A stretch of 64,000 nt of DNA, taken from assembly GCA_023101725.1 (NCBI GenBank), contig JALJCO010001089.1, forward strand, positions 1 to 64,000, written 5' to 3'. The translations under genes were made by a program, and so were the position numbers. This stretch comes from Atherinomorus stipes (Eukaryota > Chordata > Actinopteri > Atheriniformes > Atherinidae). A model generated the notes under the pieces. The model saw nothing but the letters and a program-made list of their open reading frames with translations, was not told where the DNA came from and made no database searches. Shown here in pieces: positions 1-9,827 of the stretch. The first letter of the stretch is position 1, and each line of letters opens with the position of its first letter.

Positions 1-1412
1 AAAAAAAAAAAATAGCAGCTCTGCGTGCCTTCTTGGGGGTTTGCGAGGCCTGGGGATGTTGGGCCGGGTGGACTCTGGCCCCTCCGCCGACCCTTTCCGC
101 TCCTCGTCCCTTTTCCCTCCCTGGCCTGGCGTGGGTCCAGCGCCCCCAGGGGCCGAGGCTGGTCTCCTCTGTGGTGAACGCCGGTCGCCGGGCCGTGGCC
201 CAGGGCGGCCAAGGCTGCCCCTTCTGCCCTGGGGGATCCCGGAGGCAGGGGTACCTAATGCCGGTAACGGCTCTTCTTCCAGGGGGAATTCATACCCCCT
301 GGTCTCCTTTCCCAAGACTCCCCCCCTCCCCCTCCCCCCCCCGCCTCACTCACACACACACACGTAGGGTTTTGGGGAGGGTGCGTGTCAAGCTGGCGTA
401 GTGAGGGAGGGCACCAAAGTGCCTTTGCTTGCCACGTCTAGAGGCAGCCTGCTCCCCAGTTTTAACCACACTTAGACACCTAAACACATAAAATAACAAC
501 AGCTCACAACCACTTCTGAGGGGCGGGCCATATAGTGTGTGGAAGGAGGGAGGGGCCGGTTGGGGGGTCATGCCCCTCACGCGACCCCACTCCCGGCATG
601 ACTTGGCACTGCCCTTAGTTTTAACTGCAAACAACACACATCTTACACACACAGTCATGAGCGGGGGGGGGGGGGGGGGGGCAGGGTCCTTTCATACCCC
701 GGGTCTCCCGGGCGCTACTGGGGGAGGGGGGACAGTGGCTACTTCACGCGCCAGTGGTTAAGGGCTGGCTGCATTGCGGGGGATCTGCTGGCCTGGGGGG
801 TGCCTGGCCTGCTGCGTCCGGGGGGTGGGGGATGGGGGTGGTGGGGGGGGGGACGTGTTGGGGGCTTTGAGCTCGCGGCTCCTTCCCCCGGCCCGAGCTA
901 CCACTCAGGAGGCACGAGGGCATGGGCAAGAGAGAGGTGGGTATGTGAGAATAATGAATGAGAGTGTGAAAGAGGAAATGTGGGAGGGAGGAACTTGGGC
1001 TGGAAGAGGGAGGAGATGTGGGTAAGTGGTTGGAGGAAAGGGGGGGATGGAGGAAGGAGTGGCATGCTCGTGAGTGTCTATTAGGGATGGTCATGAGGGG
1101 CTGAAGGAAGGAAGGGCGGGAGTGTGATAGGTCAGAGGGATGGGCGGGGCTGACATGTAAGGGGGGACTGTATGGGGTATTGGGGGTATAGGGAGGTGGG
1201 GGCGTATGGGGTGGGGGGGTGGGGAGGGGTTGGTGCAGTTATGTGGGGGGAGTGCATGTGTGTGTTAGAGGGTATGAGGAGGTGGGGGTAGGTGTGGACG
1301 GTAGAGGGAGGAGAGTGTTGGGGGTGAGAGAGGAGTGAGTGTGGGTATGTAAGGTCGGAGAGCGGAGTGGGTGGGTGTATGTGTGTGTGGGGGGGTACAC
1401 GGAGGTGTTGGG

Positions 1413-1676
1413 TAGGGCTGGGCGGTGTGGGCGGAGGTTCGTATCTCGGTATTCGTGCCGGGCATCTTGGTGTCGGTGTGGTGCGGTGTGGCTGCGGGTT
1501 GGTTGGGGGTCGGGCGCTTTGGTGGGGGGTGCGGTTTTGTTTGTGGCTTCCGGGGCTTTTTGTGCGGGGCGGGCGCAGGGGGGTCTGTATCCTGTATGTG
1601 GTTGCTCTTGCGGTATTGATGTCTTGGGTGCCTGTGTCTCGATGTGGGGGCGGCGACGGTATATCTTTCAGCCCTA
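1413..1676. mobile_element. hAT-type MITE embedded in L1 copy 1 3' region
   Basis: A 264-bp segment begins TAGGGCTG and ends CAGCCCTA, the reverse complement, and is flanked by perfect 8-bp direct repeats GTGTTGGG (1405-1412 and 1677-1684). An 8-bp duplication with TAGGGCTG ends is the signature of a non-autonomous hAT element. The same element with the same duplication sits in the other L1 copy (51863-52128), so it was inserted in an ancestral L1 and amplified with it. It contains no ORF of note. Confidence 0.85.
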
Positions 1677-2205
1677 GTGTTGGGGTAGGTGTGTGGGGAG
1701 TGTGTGTGCGAGCGTGGTGGCGGGGTAGGGGGTGGTAGAGGTGGTGGCGCCCTGGTGTCAGGTGTATGGGGCAGGGACTTTGGGGTGGGGGCTGGCCTGC
1801 CCTGGGGGGCGTCGTCTGGGGGGTCCGGTCCTCCTGGGTTTCGGTTGGGCCGCCCGGGTCCGGGGGGGGGTGGCTGCTCCTGGGCGCTGGGCCCTGGGCC
1901 CGGCGCTGTCTCCGCTCCGGGGGACGCCCGGCGCCCGGTGGGGTCGGCAGCTGCTGGTCCTGGTCCGCTGGGGCCTGGGCCTCCAGACTGCAGGGGGCTC
2001 CGGCTGGGGCCGCCTTTTGCCGCCCTTCGGGGGATGCATGTCCGCTCTTTGGGGGGGGTAGCTGGGATCTGGGCCTCTGGGTGGCTGCTGGGGGCCTGGG
2101 TCGTGAGCCTTGCGGGCTTCCTCCTCCTTGCGGAGACGAGGCTGCATCTGCATGACTGTATCACCATGGAGCACCCTTTATTATGCATGTTGACACTGTG
2201 ACACT

Positions 2206-2316
2206 ACTTCCCATTGCGATGACTAGGTTGTACCTCTTCTCTACTTCCCATTGCGATGACTAGGTTGTACCTCTTCTCTACTTCCCATTGCGCTGACTAG
2301 GTTGTACCTCTTCTCT
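2206..2316 (+). repeat. 37-bp tandem repeat (3 units) in L1 3' region
   Basis: Three near-identical 37-bp units, each containing CTTCCCATTGCGATGACTAG, lie head to tail; the third has one changed base (GCTGAC for GATGAC). The reverse-complement array of three units is present at the matching place in L1 copy 2 (51261-51372). It is therefore part of the L1 family's 3' end and not a local expansion. Confidence 0.9.
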
Positions 2317-2754
2317 GCGTAGTGCTGCGTGTGTTTGTGTGTGTTTGTATGATCTGAGGATATTTAAGCCACCTGCAGGTCCTCCTGTAGGGGATTGCTT
2401 GTTTTGTTTTCCAACAGAGACCTTGGTTGTTTAGGGATCGCGGTACAGATGTACCAGTGAACTGTGTAAGTGGATTCATGTTTTCTCTCCTCTCTCTTCC
2501 TCTTCCTTACTCCTCTCTCTCTGTTTCACTCTCTATCATTACCTCTGTTAACTTTCATTTTTCCCTTGTCAGGCCCAGCAGTATGAAATGGAATGGTGTA
2601 ATAGACAAATGTTTAAATAAAGAAATAAAATGAATAAACATGATATCAAGTGGAGCCTTATATTCATAAAGCTCCGCTTGATAAAGCAAAACTGTTCAAC
2701 AGAATAAAGCAATCAGATTTCCATTCTGCTTGCTTCGATGCTGGACAGGACAAG

Positions 2755-2789
<35 letters not shown>

Positions 2790-2790
<1 letters not shown>

Positions 2791-3067
2791 AAGTTGTTTT
2801 GTGAATATTATTTTTTATGGCATAGAGTGCCATCACTCACATAAATGTGACGGACCTCTTAATTTTCTAATAGCTACGTTTTTATTTCTAAAAAATCTAT
2901 TAATGGCCTATATAGGCTATTTATCAATCAGCTATATACACACAACATTGAATTTTTTTTCGCATGGGGGGGGGTATCGGCCGATTAATCGGCTATCGGC
3001 TTTTTTTCCTGCTCCAAACTATTGTTATTATATCGGCCTTTAAAAATCCACTATCGGTCGACCTCTA
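2790..3067. mobile_element. hAT element remnant (right end), split by L1 copy 1
   Basis: Sequence directly after the L1 poly(A) is the right part of the element found complete at 9828-12235 and shows high identity to it. It ends ATCGGTCGACCTCTA and is followed by GTTGGTAG (3068-3075), the same 8-bp target found at the other copy. It lacks the 618-bp TTAA insertion present in the other copy, so it preserves that element's empty site at 3040-3043. Confidence 0.85.
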
Positions 3068-3619
3068 GTTGGTAGATCACATCGTGATGAACAGCTGATC
3101 CAGCTGTCAGGATCTGTAGTGTAAACTTCAGAAAACTTTGCTCCAGACAAATATAATTAAACTAAAACAGACCCAACAACATCCATGATCACCAAATAGG
3201 CAGAAGAAACCAATTTAAAACGGCCTCGTAACTGAAGACGGAAAGCAAAACTTTGAAGCTGACGCATGTAGCTATGTAGTCACCGCTGTGCTGCATTCAG
3301 GGACAGCTACAAGATAACACTTTCCACATCAGCATTACAGCTGAGTGGGCTTCATTACAAAGCCAATAATTAAATCAACATACCTATGATATTTTAGCAG
3401 GGGTCCTCTAAAATAGGCCTGATAATGTCCATGACTGACAAAAATGTTTCTTTAGGTTGTTTCTGTCATTTTAAACAGGAGTGCTGTTCACAACGTGTTT
3501 TTTTATGGGATAAATGAAGTGCATCCCTGCGATGCATGAATGGTGAGTTTCCTTTCAGATTTTAAAGGAATCCAGCACAAGTTCTAGCTTTCTTGTTGTC
3601 ACACGAGAAAAAGATTGAA
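3068..3619. other. Anonymous intronic/intergenic sequence; start paralogous to 12236-12345
   Basis: The first ~110 bases repeat the sequence right of the hAT at 12236-12345 (gttggtagatcacatc...), showing that both hAT copies sit in duplicated NLR-associated DNA. The rest has no recognisable ORF, RNA gene or element end. Confidence 0.6.
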
Positions 3620-4990
3620 TTGAATGGAATTGCTTTTATTGTCATATAACCAGCGTCCCAGTTACACGAAATGACTTCCAGTACAACCCGTCCAGATTGG
3701 ACAAATAACAGAAAACATAAAAACATAGCATAACATACAGGACCGGGAAGACTTGAGGATACGACGGATGCCCGCGCTTCCTTGGTGTCAAAGAAGGAAA
3801 ATGATTACATGAGGAGAGTTGGGTAGGTGAGCAAAAAAGGAGCATGTACACGAGTGCTGCTGAATCAGGACTCGGGTACAGGAAAAAAAAAAACAAAACA
3901 CACCAGGACAATTAAGCACCATTCTCAGAGTAAATACAACTGAACAACCATAAACGTCATGAACCATGAGGGAGGGAGAAGGAGAAGGAGTCCAGAGCCC
4001 CGTGGGCGGAGAGGACACAGCTCCAGATGGGGGCATCCTTCTATCTGCCACCGGTTCCTGGTGGGAGGAGATTAAGGACCAAGGGGAGACCTGAGACATG
4101 GCGAAGCAGGGGTGCAGAGAGTCTGTTTGCATTCCTTCCAGGGCGAGTTGATATGGCCAAGGCCATTTTGTGGGGGGCCAGGTGGCAGATAGGACTTGTT
4201 GTCAGAGACAGGCAGAGTTGTTTTGACTCTACCCTCAGTCCTTCACTAGGCTGTGGTGGTCCAATTAATCCGAATTATGGTTCTCCTCCTTCGATCCGAA
4301 CCGAGAGCTACTCCAAGGTGGTTTCCGTTGCATCCTGCGTATGTTTGATTTCACACTGGGACTGAGTCTGAGCGTTCAGGGCTCGGAAAATCACCTGATC
4401 AGACAGCTTCGCCATGGCTGGCTGCCTCTGCTGTTTCCGATAGACCAGGTACCAACCTACTCCAATCAGCAGGAACCCAGTTATCATAATCACCAACAAG
4501 TAGGTATCCTCCACGTCCTCCACAGACAGATTTGAGAGGCATAAGACCCCCCATTTCTTCCAGGAATCCATGGTGTACCCAGCGGGACTGGTTCTGTCTG
4601 GACAAGATGCTGCCCCCACTCCTTGTCTCATGGTGGAAAAAATTTTATCCACGTTGTTGAAAGCCCAGCTGACCAGATCCATGGTGTAATTTAGGGTTTA
4701 GGAAGAAAAATGCAGAGAGAGTCTCAGTAGATCCGACAGACAAGTTGCAGGAGAACAGAGGGGGAGGGGAAAAGGGAAAAGTGTCTGCACTCGCCAAAAG
4801 CCGGAAGAAGCTCTTTTCTTTCCTTTCACGTAGAGTCTGAGTCGGGGTTTGAGAGGCACTAGTTATCCATCTTTCAGCAGCAGTCGTCAGTGATGTCTCA
4901 ACATGTGCAAATGGTGGTGGAAGTGGAATGCACACCACTGACCGCAGCACAGCCAGACATACGAGTACGCTCAGCTCATGTCCCCTACAT
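3620..4990 (-). repeat. Probable dispersed retroelement-like unit, unclassified
   Basis: Read on the minus strand this stretch has a 5' GC-rich leader (about 4990-4690), a short ORF with one membrane segment (4308-4682), further non-coding sequence, and an end with AATAAA followed by repeated ATTCA units (about 3650-3617). A polyadenylation signal plus short tail repeats suggests a retrotransposed or LINE/SINE-mobilised unit. No reverse transcriptase, LTR or target duplication was found, so the class is unknown. Confidence 0.4.
4308..4682 (-). CDS. Small single-pass membrane protein ORF, unknown function
   Basis: This is a 124-codon frame with an ordinary Met start. Residues 1-55 are soluble with Cys, Trp and Pro. 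A strongly hydrophobic stretch of about 22 residues follows (around LLVIMITGFLLIGVGWYLVY, residues 62-81). After it comes a basic run, RKQQRQ, and a polar tail. Basic residues after the helix favour a type III/I-like orientation with a cytosolic C-terminus; no signal peptide is evident. The frame stays partly open beyond the stop in places, so the protein may be truncated. I do not recognise the family. It lies in a repeat-like unit, so it may be a transposon-borne or decayed gene. Confidence 0.4.
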   Translation of the reverse strand: MDLVSWAFNNVDKIFSTMRQGVGAASCPDRTSPAGYTMDSWKKWGVLCLSNLSVEDVEDTYLLVIMITGFLLIGVGWYLVYRKQQRQPAMAKLSDQVIFRALNAQTQSQCEIKHTQDATETTLE

Positions 4991-5530
4991 GCACCCCTTT
5001 AAGGATTCGTACCTAAAACTCTGGCATTGAGCATGCAGAAACAGTACAACAGACAACCGCAGTGAAGACAGATCAGCTCATTCTACACATCAGGCAGTTG
5101 TTAGAGCATGTGGAGGAAAGAAAAGAATAGTATTTAACATTTAAACGTGAGCAATGCACCTTTAATGCATCATGTTGGGTACCTAGCAACACCACTGCTT
5201 AAAATTCAGTTCTACACTTCACTAAAAGTGTGAGCGAGACATTTGATAAGTAACTTAAGTGCAGCTTTTAGCTAAGATTTGTTTTACTCATCAGTAACTC
5301 TCAGTTTACTTTGAAGTAATTCTAAGACGTTTGATAAATACAGCCCCTGGTTTTCAACAGATTGGACTCAGCTGCCCCCCCACAGACCAACTCAGGGAGG
5401 TGGTCCTGCACTTGTTCAATCTGAGCTTGTTTGCAGACAGTCCCAATCCTGCATAGTACTGGTTTTCAAAACAGACCAACCAAACCACTACAGACCAGTG
5501 GAGTCCTGCTGATTACTGTCAGCTTTTTAA
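4991..5530. other. NLR-associated duplicated intron sequence
   Basis: Parts recur elsewhere in the window: about 5090-5190 matches 49770-49890, and about 5310-5530 matches 25205-25415 and 62775-62975. The last part is the left flank of the NLR exon block, cut at TTAA by the element that follows. No ORF of interest. Confidence 0.7.
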
Positions 5531-5612
5531 AGTGCCCCTGGCATGAAATTTGGTTTTTTTGAGGTTTTTCATCATATATTTTAGTTTCCCCAGCCTGCTT
5601 ATGTCCCCTAAG

Positions 5613-7027
5613 CAGAGCTGGTTTGGACCTTCAAGGGGCCCTAGGCAAAATTCTGGTAAGGGGCCCTCCTAACGGAACAGCAAAAACTTTCAGTAGTTGC
5701 ACATGACACCCAGTGCTTTAAACATGAAAATATATATATTGCACATCTGTGGATGTGCCTGCATTGGATGATAAAGCTGTTGCATCTGTGCCTGTCCTAG
5801 ATGAACCTGGCTCTGTCTGTGCTGCTGTTTGTCGGAGAAAACTTAAGCACAGCACCTGTTATATGGATACGGCTAATATTAATTCATCTCCATCAAATTG
5901 GCTGTGCTTGTTTTACTTTCATATACTTCAAATGTAGACAATTATTTATATTGTCATTTATCATACAAATTATTATATTAGCACCATTGTTAGAATATTT
6001 TATGAATTTCAATTCTTATATTCTTAGAAAATATCTGCATCTACAGTTGTCCTCAAAATATTCATACCCGCCAATTAAAGAAGGAAAAAAATTAAGTGAA
6101 ATAAGTTGAAATTGACAAAAGTAATGATAAATAAAAATTCTATGAAAATTATGTTGATTTTTAATCGTGGTTTGACAGAAATATTAAAAACAAACACACA
6201 AGAAATAAAACAAGTAAACAAGCATGATGGGGCTCCAAAGCTAAAATGTTGTTGAGCGACACTTTGAGACAATCACTGTCATCAGGTGTTTTCTGTAATG
6301 TTCAAAAAGACTTCTACACCTGCTGACAGGTATTCTGGTCCACTGTTCATGAGAAAAGTGCTCTGATGTGTCTGGAACAGTTTTGTTTGTTTTTTGTTTT
6401 AAATGATATTTTCAACCATAATTCAAAATCAATATTTTCCTTCACTTAATGATAATTTTATGATTTTTTAAAAATTCATTATTAGTTTACTTAGTTTGTT
6501 GATATTTCAATTACTATTGTGAATATAGCCTTTTTCTTTAATTGGAGGGTATAAATAATTTTGAGGACGACTGTATATTTGCCTGCTGGTAATCCAAGCT
6601 AATGAAGTTAAATCTTAGTCAGTATTTATCCTTTACTTTTTTATTGTTTTGTAAGTACAGTTGTAACTTCAACTGTTAGCAGCCAGCAAGATGCACAGGC
6701 AGACCGGAGACCCCCCCCCCCCCCCCCCCGCTAATTTAGGTCAAACTTGTACGAGTCCCTCCCATTCTCCCACCGAGAGCAGACAGTTACCTGACTACTG
6801 TTCCTGCAGTTCATTCTCATGTTCTTTCCTTCTCCTTTTCTCAGATCCTTTTAACTCCGCTTCATCTCTCACTTCTCTCCAGCCTGATGTGCTGGAAATG
6901 CGGGACACATGCGCGACCGGGCAGTGACGTCGTCACGTTGTTTTTTTTTATCCCTTCACGGGGCCTTTATGAGTTTGCGAGGCCCTACGCAACGTGCGTA
7001 GTGTGCGTATTGGGTGAACCGGTACTG
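5613..7027. mobile_element. hAT element nested in the TTAA element
   Basis: A 1415-bp insert begins CAGAGCTGGTTTGGACC; read from its other end it begins CAGTACCGGTTCACCC. Perfect 8-bp duplications CCCCTAAG flank it (5605-5612 and 7028-7035). CAG ends and an 8-bp target duplication fit hAT. It has no recognisable transposase and is probably non-autonomous. A poly(C) run (about 6711-6729) and a Tc1/mariner-type insert lie inside it. Confidence 0.85.
6044..6573. mobile_element. Tc1/mariner-type deletion derivative, innermost element
   Basis: Inverted ends of at least 25 bp (CAGTTGTCCTCAAAATATTC on the left; CAGTCGTCCTCAAAATTATT from the right), with TA at both borders (6042-6043 and 6574-6575), fit Tc1/mariner. 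A central stretch near 6190-6370 resembles decayed Tc1 transposase-coding or flanking DNA but is not open. It sits inside the hAT, which sits inside the TTAA element. Confidence 0.8.
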
Positions 7028-8697
7028 CCCCTAAGGGGTTAAATTGTAGACGTTTGTTTCCTTTTTCCCTGGCTGTGTCTGTCTACATGGTGAAGTTAGC
7101 ATTCACAAATGGGCTGATTGGCAGTTCGGCCTATTTTACTCCTCGTGCAGTTTATGACCCCATGACTTCCAGCCAATTTCCCCCCTCCCCCGAACTACAC
7201 TGTCCAAGTCCCTCCCTCCTAGACCTACGACAACAAAGCGACATCATGGCATCCTGTTCGCATCAGAACTGCTCTGTACCTGGTGTACGAAGGACAGCAT
7301 CAATCTTTCTGTCCCCCCCACTGAAAAACTTGTGGATGATTTAATTTCTGCAGGAATGTGCCGACCGAACTAGCAGAAAATCTCCCTGCAGCTCCGTCTC
7401 CTCCTCAGGAGGTTAAAATGGCTGACAGCTCCCCCACCAAGAAACACAAAGTTTCCAATAAACGTTTCTCATCATGTTCGTGTCTTTCATCTCTGAGGGA
7501 AACTGATGTTTGTGATGATTCCAGTTTATAATTCTTCCCGTTGTGCGCGAGTGTTCGACTGCGTACATAGGCGTACATACACAGGCCTTCATCACCATCA
7601 TCATCATCATCATCATCATCATCACTGTTTCTGTACCGCTCCGGTCAGATGAAGACAGATCTAACGAGCAGAACTAGTGTAATATGTCTTCAGTATTAAC
7701 TAGTAACTGAATTGGGGTCATGGGTGAAGTAAATCATTCAGGGAAACTTGTTGCTGGAATATGATGCCGTTTTCTTCTTAAACTGGATTCATACTCACGC
7801 TGCATCTGCGTCTGTGTCAGGTTGGTGACGCCGTCCACCGTACGTCCTGTATAGATCCACAGAGACTCAATACGAACTTCTTCCAGCCTGACGTGTGGCC
7901 GTGTTCAACAGAACACAACGACTTTTTTTTTTACTCCATCATGAGTGTGTGGAGAGTGTAGTGACCCACATATCCTTTGTCATATCCTTTTATCTTGGTG
8001 GAGACATTAACATCTACTTCCAATCAAAAGTATAAGTGTTTACTGGATTGTCTGTGTATGAATCTGGGGCACAGAGATAAAACTTGTCAGTATGAGAAGG
8101 CGGGATAAGAGTGTGTGTGTGTGTGAATGGATTGCGTGGTTCCAGATAGCCGGACATGGTCACGCCCGTCTTGCACATTTCTAGAACATTGTAATAGAGT
8201 ACAAAAACCCCAAGGAAGCAAGGATAGGTTGTCAGACTTGCGCCCTGACACACAGAACTGTAATTGGTTAGTTCAGGGTGCTGGTGTGACCCGGGGCTCT
8301 GTAAAGAACCTTGATTTCTTTGGCTTTGTATATTAAATCATTTAATACAGAGAAGTTGCAGTGTGATCCTTATCAATAAACGAATGCGTACTGTTTCAAG
8401 GGGAACGTGGCTGCAGGTTACTGCTGATGTATGGCCGAATGTCTCCAGGTATCTCTGTATCACTCCGCCTCCTCTCCGCCAGAGAAACATGACAACAGAA
8501 GCAAGCGTGCCTTCTGGTCCCGCCCACCGAACCTCGGTCATTGTATGACGTTGCTAACAGTAGTGCTAACTCATAGCGCCTGCTATTCTTTGACGAGGCT
8601 GAGTTACTGCGAACAATCCTTTCATACAGTATTCAGGTACTTAGAGTCTGACTGAAAAGGGACCAAAAGTCGCCGGGAATTTCATGCCACTGGCACT
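7028..8697. other. Right part of the TTAA element, no confident gene
   Basis: Apart from an (ATC)n microsatellite and some short open frames, this stretch contains nothing recognisable. A frame at 7245-7344 begins with several Cys residues (SCSHQNCSVPG) that loosely recall a zinc-binding start, but it ends too soon to classify. Confidence 0.5.
7589..7624. repeat. (ATC)n microsatellite
   Basis: About twelve near-perfect ATC triplets. On the minus strand they read as poly-Met, which creates a spurious open frame. Confidence 0.95.
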
Positions 8698-8965
8698 TTA
8701 AATGAGAGCTCCCACTTTCTGCAGCTCTCTGAACTCACACACAGTGAATCTGAAACTACTGAGAAATCCTCCTGAAAACTTTCCTCACATGTTTATCACA
8801 GTTTCATTACTGGATCTTTAATCTGGAGATCTGAGCTCATTTAGTAAAAAAGTGAACATTAAATCAGTGTTCACATCTGAGCAGAGAAATGTGGAAAAGA
8901 GCTGAAACATGTTGGAATAAAAACTGTTCACACTGACTCTGATACAACATTTACACCCAGCTCAC

Positions 8966-9097
8966 CTCCGTTCCTCTGAGCTGAAAGCAGGAGGATGATC
9001 CTTTGACCGGTCGCTCTTAAAAGACACAAGGCTGAAACCTGATCCTGGTCCTGATCCTGGTCCTGGTCCTGATCCTGGTTCTGGTTCTGGATGATTC
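8966..9097 (-). CDS. NLR gene 2, N-terminal repeat exon (type A)
   Basis: A 132-bp exon with acceptor TTTACAG before it and donor GTGAGC after it. It is entered and left in phase 2, so its length is a multiple of three and it can be added or lost without breaking the frame. It encodes a Pro-Gly-Ser-rich run (PEPGSGPGPGSG-like) followed by FSLVSFKSDRSKD and a conserved SSEER end. This is the short repeated N-terminal exon of fish NLR-C proteins, which precedes the effector-like helices and the NACHT domain. The Pro-Gly run is encoded by a CTGGTC/CTGATC minisatellite. No downstream exons of this gene are found to the left within the window. Confidence 0.8.
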
Positions 9098-9278
9098 CTG
9101 TAAATAAAGATGGTTTCATGATTTCACTTCTGAATTCTGAAATTGTTCAACAACATTTCATAAAAACAAGAATCTGGAAGACAAATCAGAAACGATCAGA
9201 TTTTTAACATCTGAAACAACTGAAACTAGTTTCCATCTGAAATATGATCCAACCTTCACTGAACCCTGAGATACTCAC

Positions 9279-9413
9279 CATCGCTCTGAGGAAACACCAG
9301 CTTGGAAATTAAAAGAGTTCTCAATTGACCGGTCACTCTTCATTGACACACAGCTGGGTTCTGGTCTGACTTCAGGTCCAGGTCCGGGTCCAGTTCCAGT
9401 TCTCGGTCGCTTC
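9279..9413 (-). CDS. NLR gene 2, N-terminal repeat exon (type B)
   Basis: A 135-bp exon in phase 2-2 with donor GTGAGT and acceptor ATTCACAG. It encodes a GTGPGPGPE-type run, then RPEPSCVSMKSDRS and a terminal GVSSER. It pairs with the type A exon at 8966-9097, the order also seen in gene 1 (63550 then 63233). It shares its sequence and flanks with 12588-12716, so the pair of exon blocks arose by local duplication. The function of these repeats is not established. Confidence 0.8.
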
Positions 9414-9492
9414 CTGTGAATCCACATGTTTGTTGTGAGTTGTGATCTCTGACATGAGAAGAGTCATGGACAGTTAGAGATGCTCATCTCAC

Positions 9493-9521
9493 CTCTGAGG
9501 GGTTTTAGAGGGAGGGGCTCC
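9493..9521 (-). pseudogene. Truncated NLR start-exon remnant
   Basis: The last 29 bases of the NLR start exon (encoding PPSKTPQ and the GTGAG donor) are present. The upstream part with the ATG is replaced by unrelated A/T-rich sequence beginning ACAGTGAATCC. The identical breakpoint occurs at 12796-12824, so the truncation preceded duplication of this block. Confidence 0.8.
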
Positions 9522-9827
9522 ACAGTGAATCCAATTTTATTGAATATTGCAAAAATTATTCAAGGGAACATCTTCTATACCACCTTTAATTTTTGTAAGG
9601 TCTTTAAAGTCTTAAAAAGGTATTGAAATTTACCTCAGGCTTCCTGAATACACCCTGTTTTTGATTTTGCAAGTATGCACCCCCCCAGTCTTTGTTTTCA
9701 TTAGTTAGTTAGCTGGAATTATCTGAATTATACTACCAGCAGGGATGATGAATTATCTATGAAAAATCTCTGTACATCCAACCACAGACAGACTCGCAGT
9801 GTGATGCACATGCACAGCAGTTGGTAG

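Larger units (their letters stand above)
1..2789 (+). mobile_element. L1 LINE copy 1, 3' untranslated region to poly(A)
   Basis: This is the 3' part of an L1-type LINE that enters the window from the left. It matches, in reverse complement, the 3' region of the second L1 at 50780-53487 almost end to end. The sense strand is extremely G-rich, including an uninterrupted G run near 663-682. No believable protein is encoded: the long frames here are low-complexity Gly/Arg/Pro translations. Near the 3' end are a 37-bp tandem repeat, AATAAA-like signals (around 2613 and 2702) and a 32-base poly(A) tail at 2758-2789. The tail abuts hAT sequence, so the L1 landed inside an older DNA transposon. The 5' end and its target duplication are outside the window. 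Confidence 0.85.
5531..8697. mobile_element. TTAA-target DNA transposon (piggyBac-like class), outer element of a nest
   Basis: The ends are AGTGCCCCTGGCATGAAATT on the left and, read inward on the other strand, AGTGCCAGTGGCATGAAATT on the right: 18 of 20 identical. TTAA duplicates flank it at 5527-5530 and 8698-8701. Two paralogous blocks, at 25412-25415 and near 62980, carry the undisturbed empty site with a single TTAA between the same flanks. TTAA specificity is typical of piggyBac-type transposases, but the ends do not begin with the usual CCC, so the superfamily is an inference. No transposase frame is seen; part of its length is a later hAT insertion. Confidence 0.85.

Noticed and set aside
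2206..2316. CRISPR-like array
   Set aside because: The three 37-bp units are directly adjacent with no spacers, and the setting is a vertebrate L1.
7413..7625. Poly-Met open frame on the minus strand
   Set aside because: Product of the (ATC)n microsatellite.
8928..9119. Gln-Asn/Asp-repeat protein on the minus strand
   Set aside because: It is another frame of the Pro-Gly-Ser minisatellite; the spliced NLR frame explains it.
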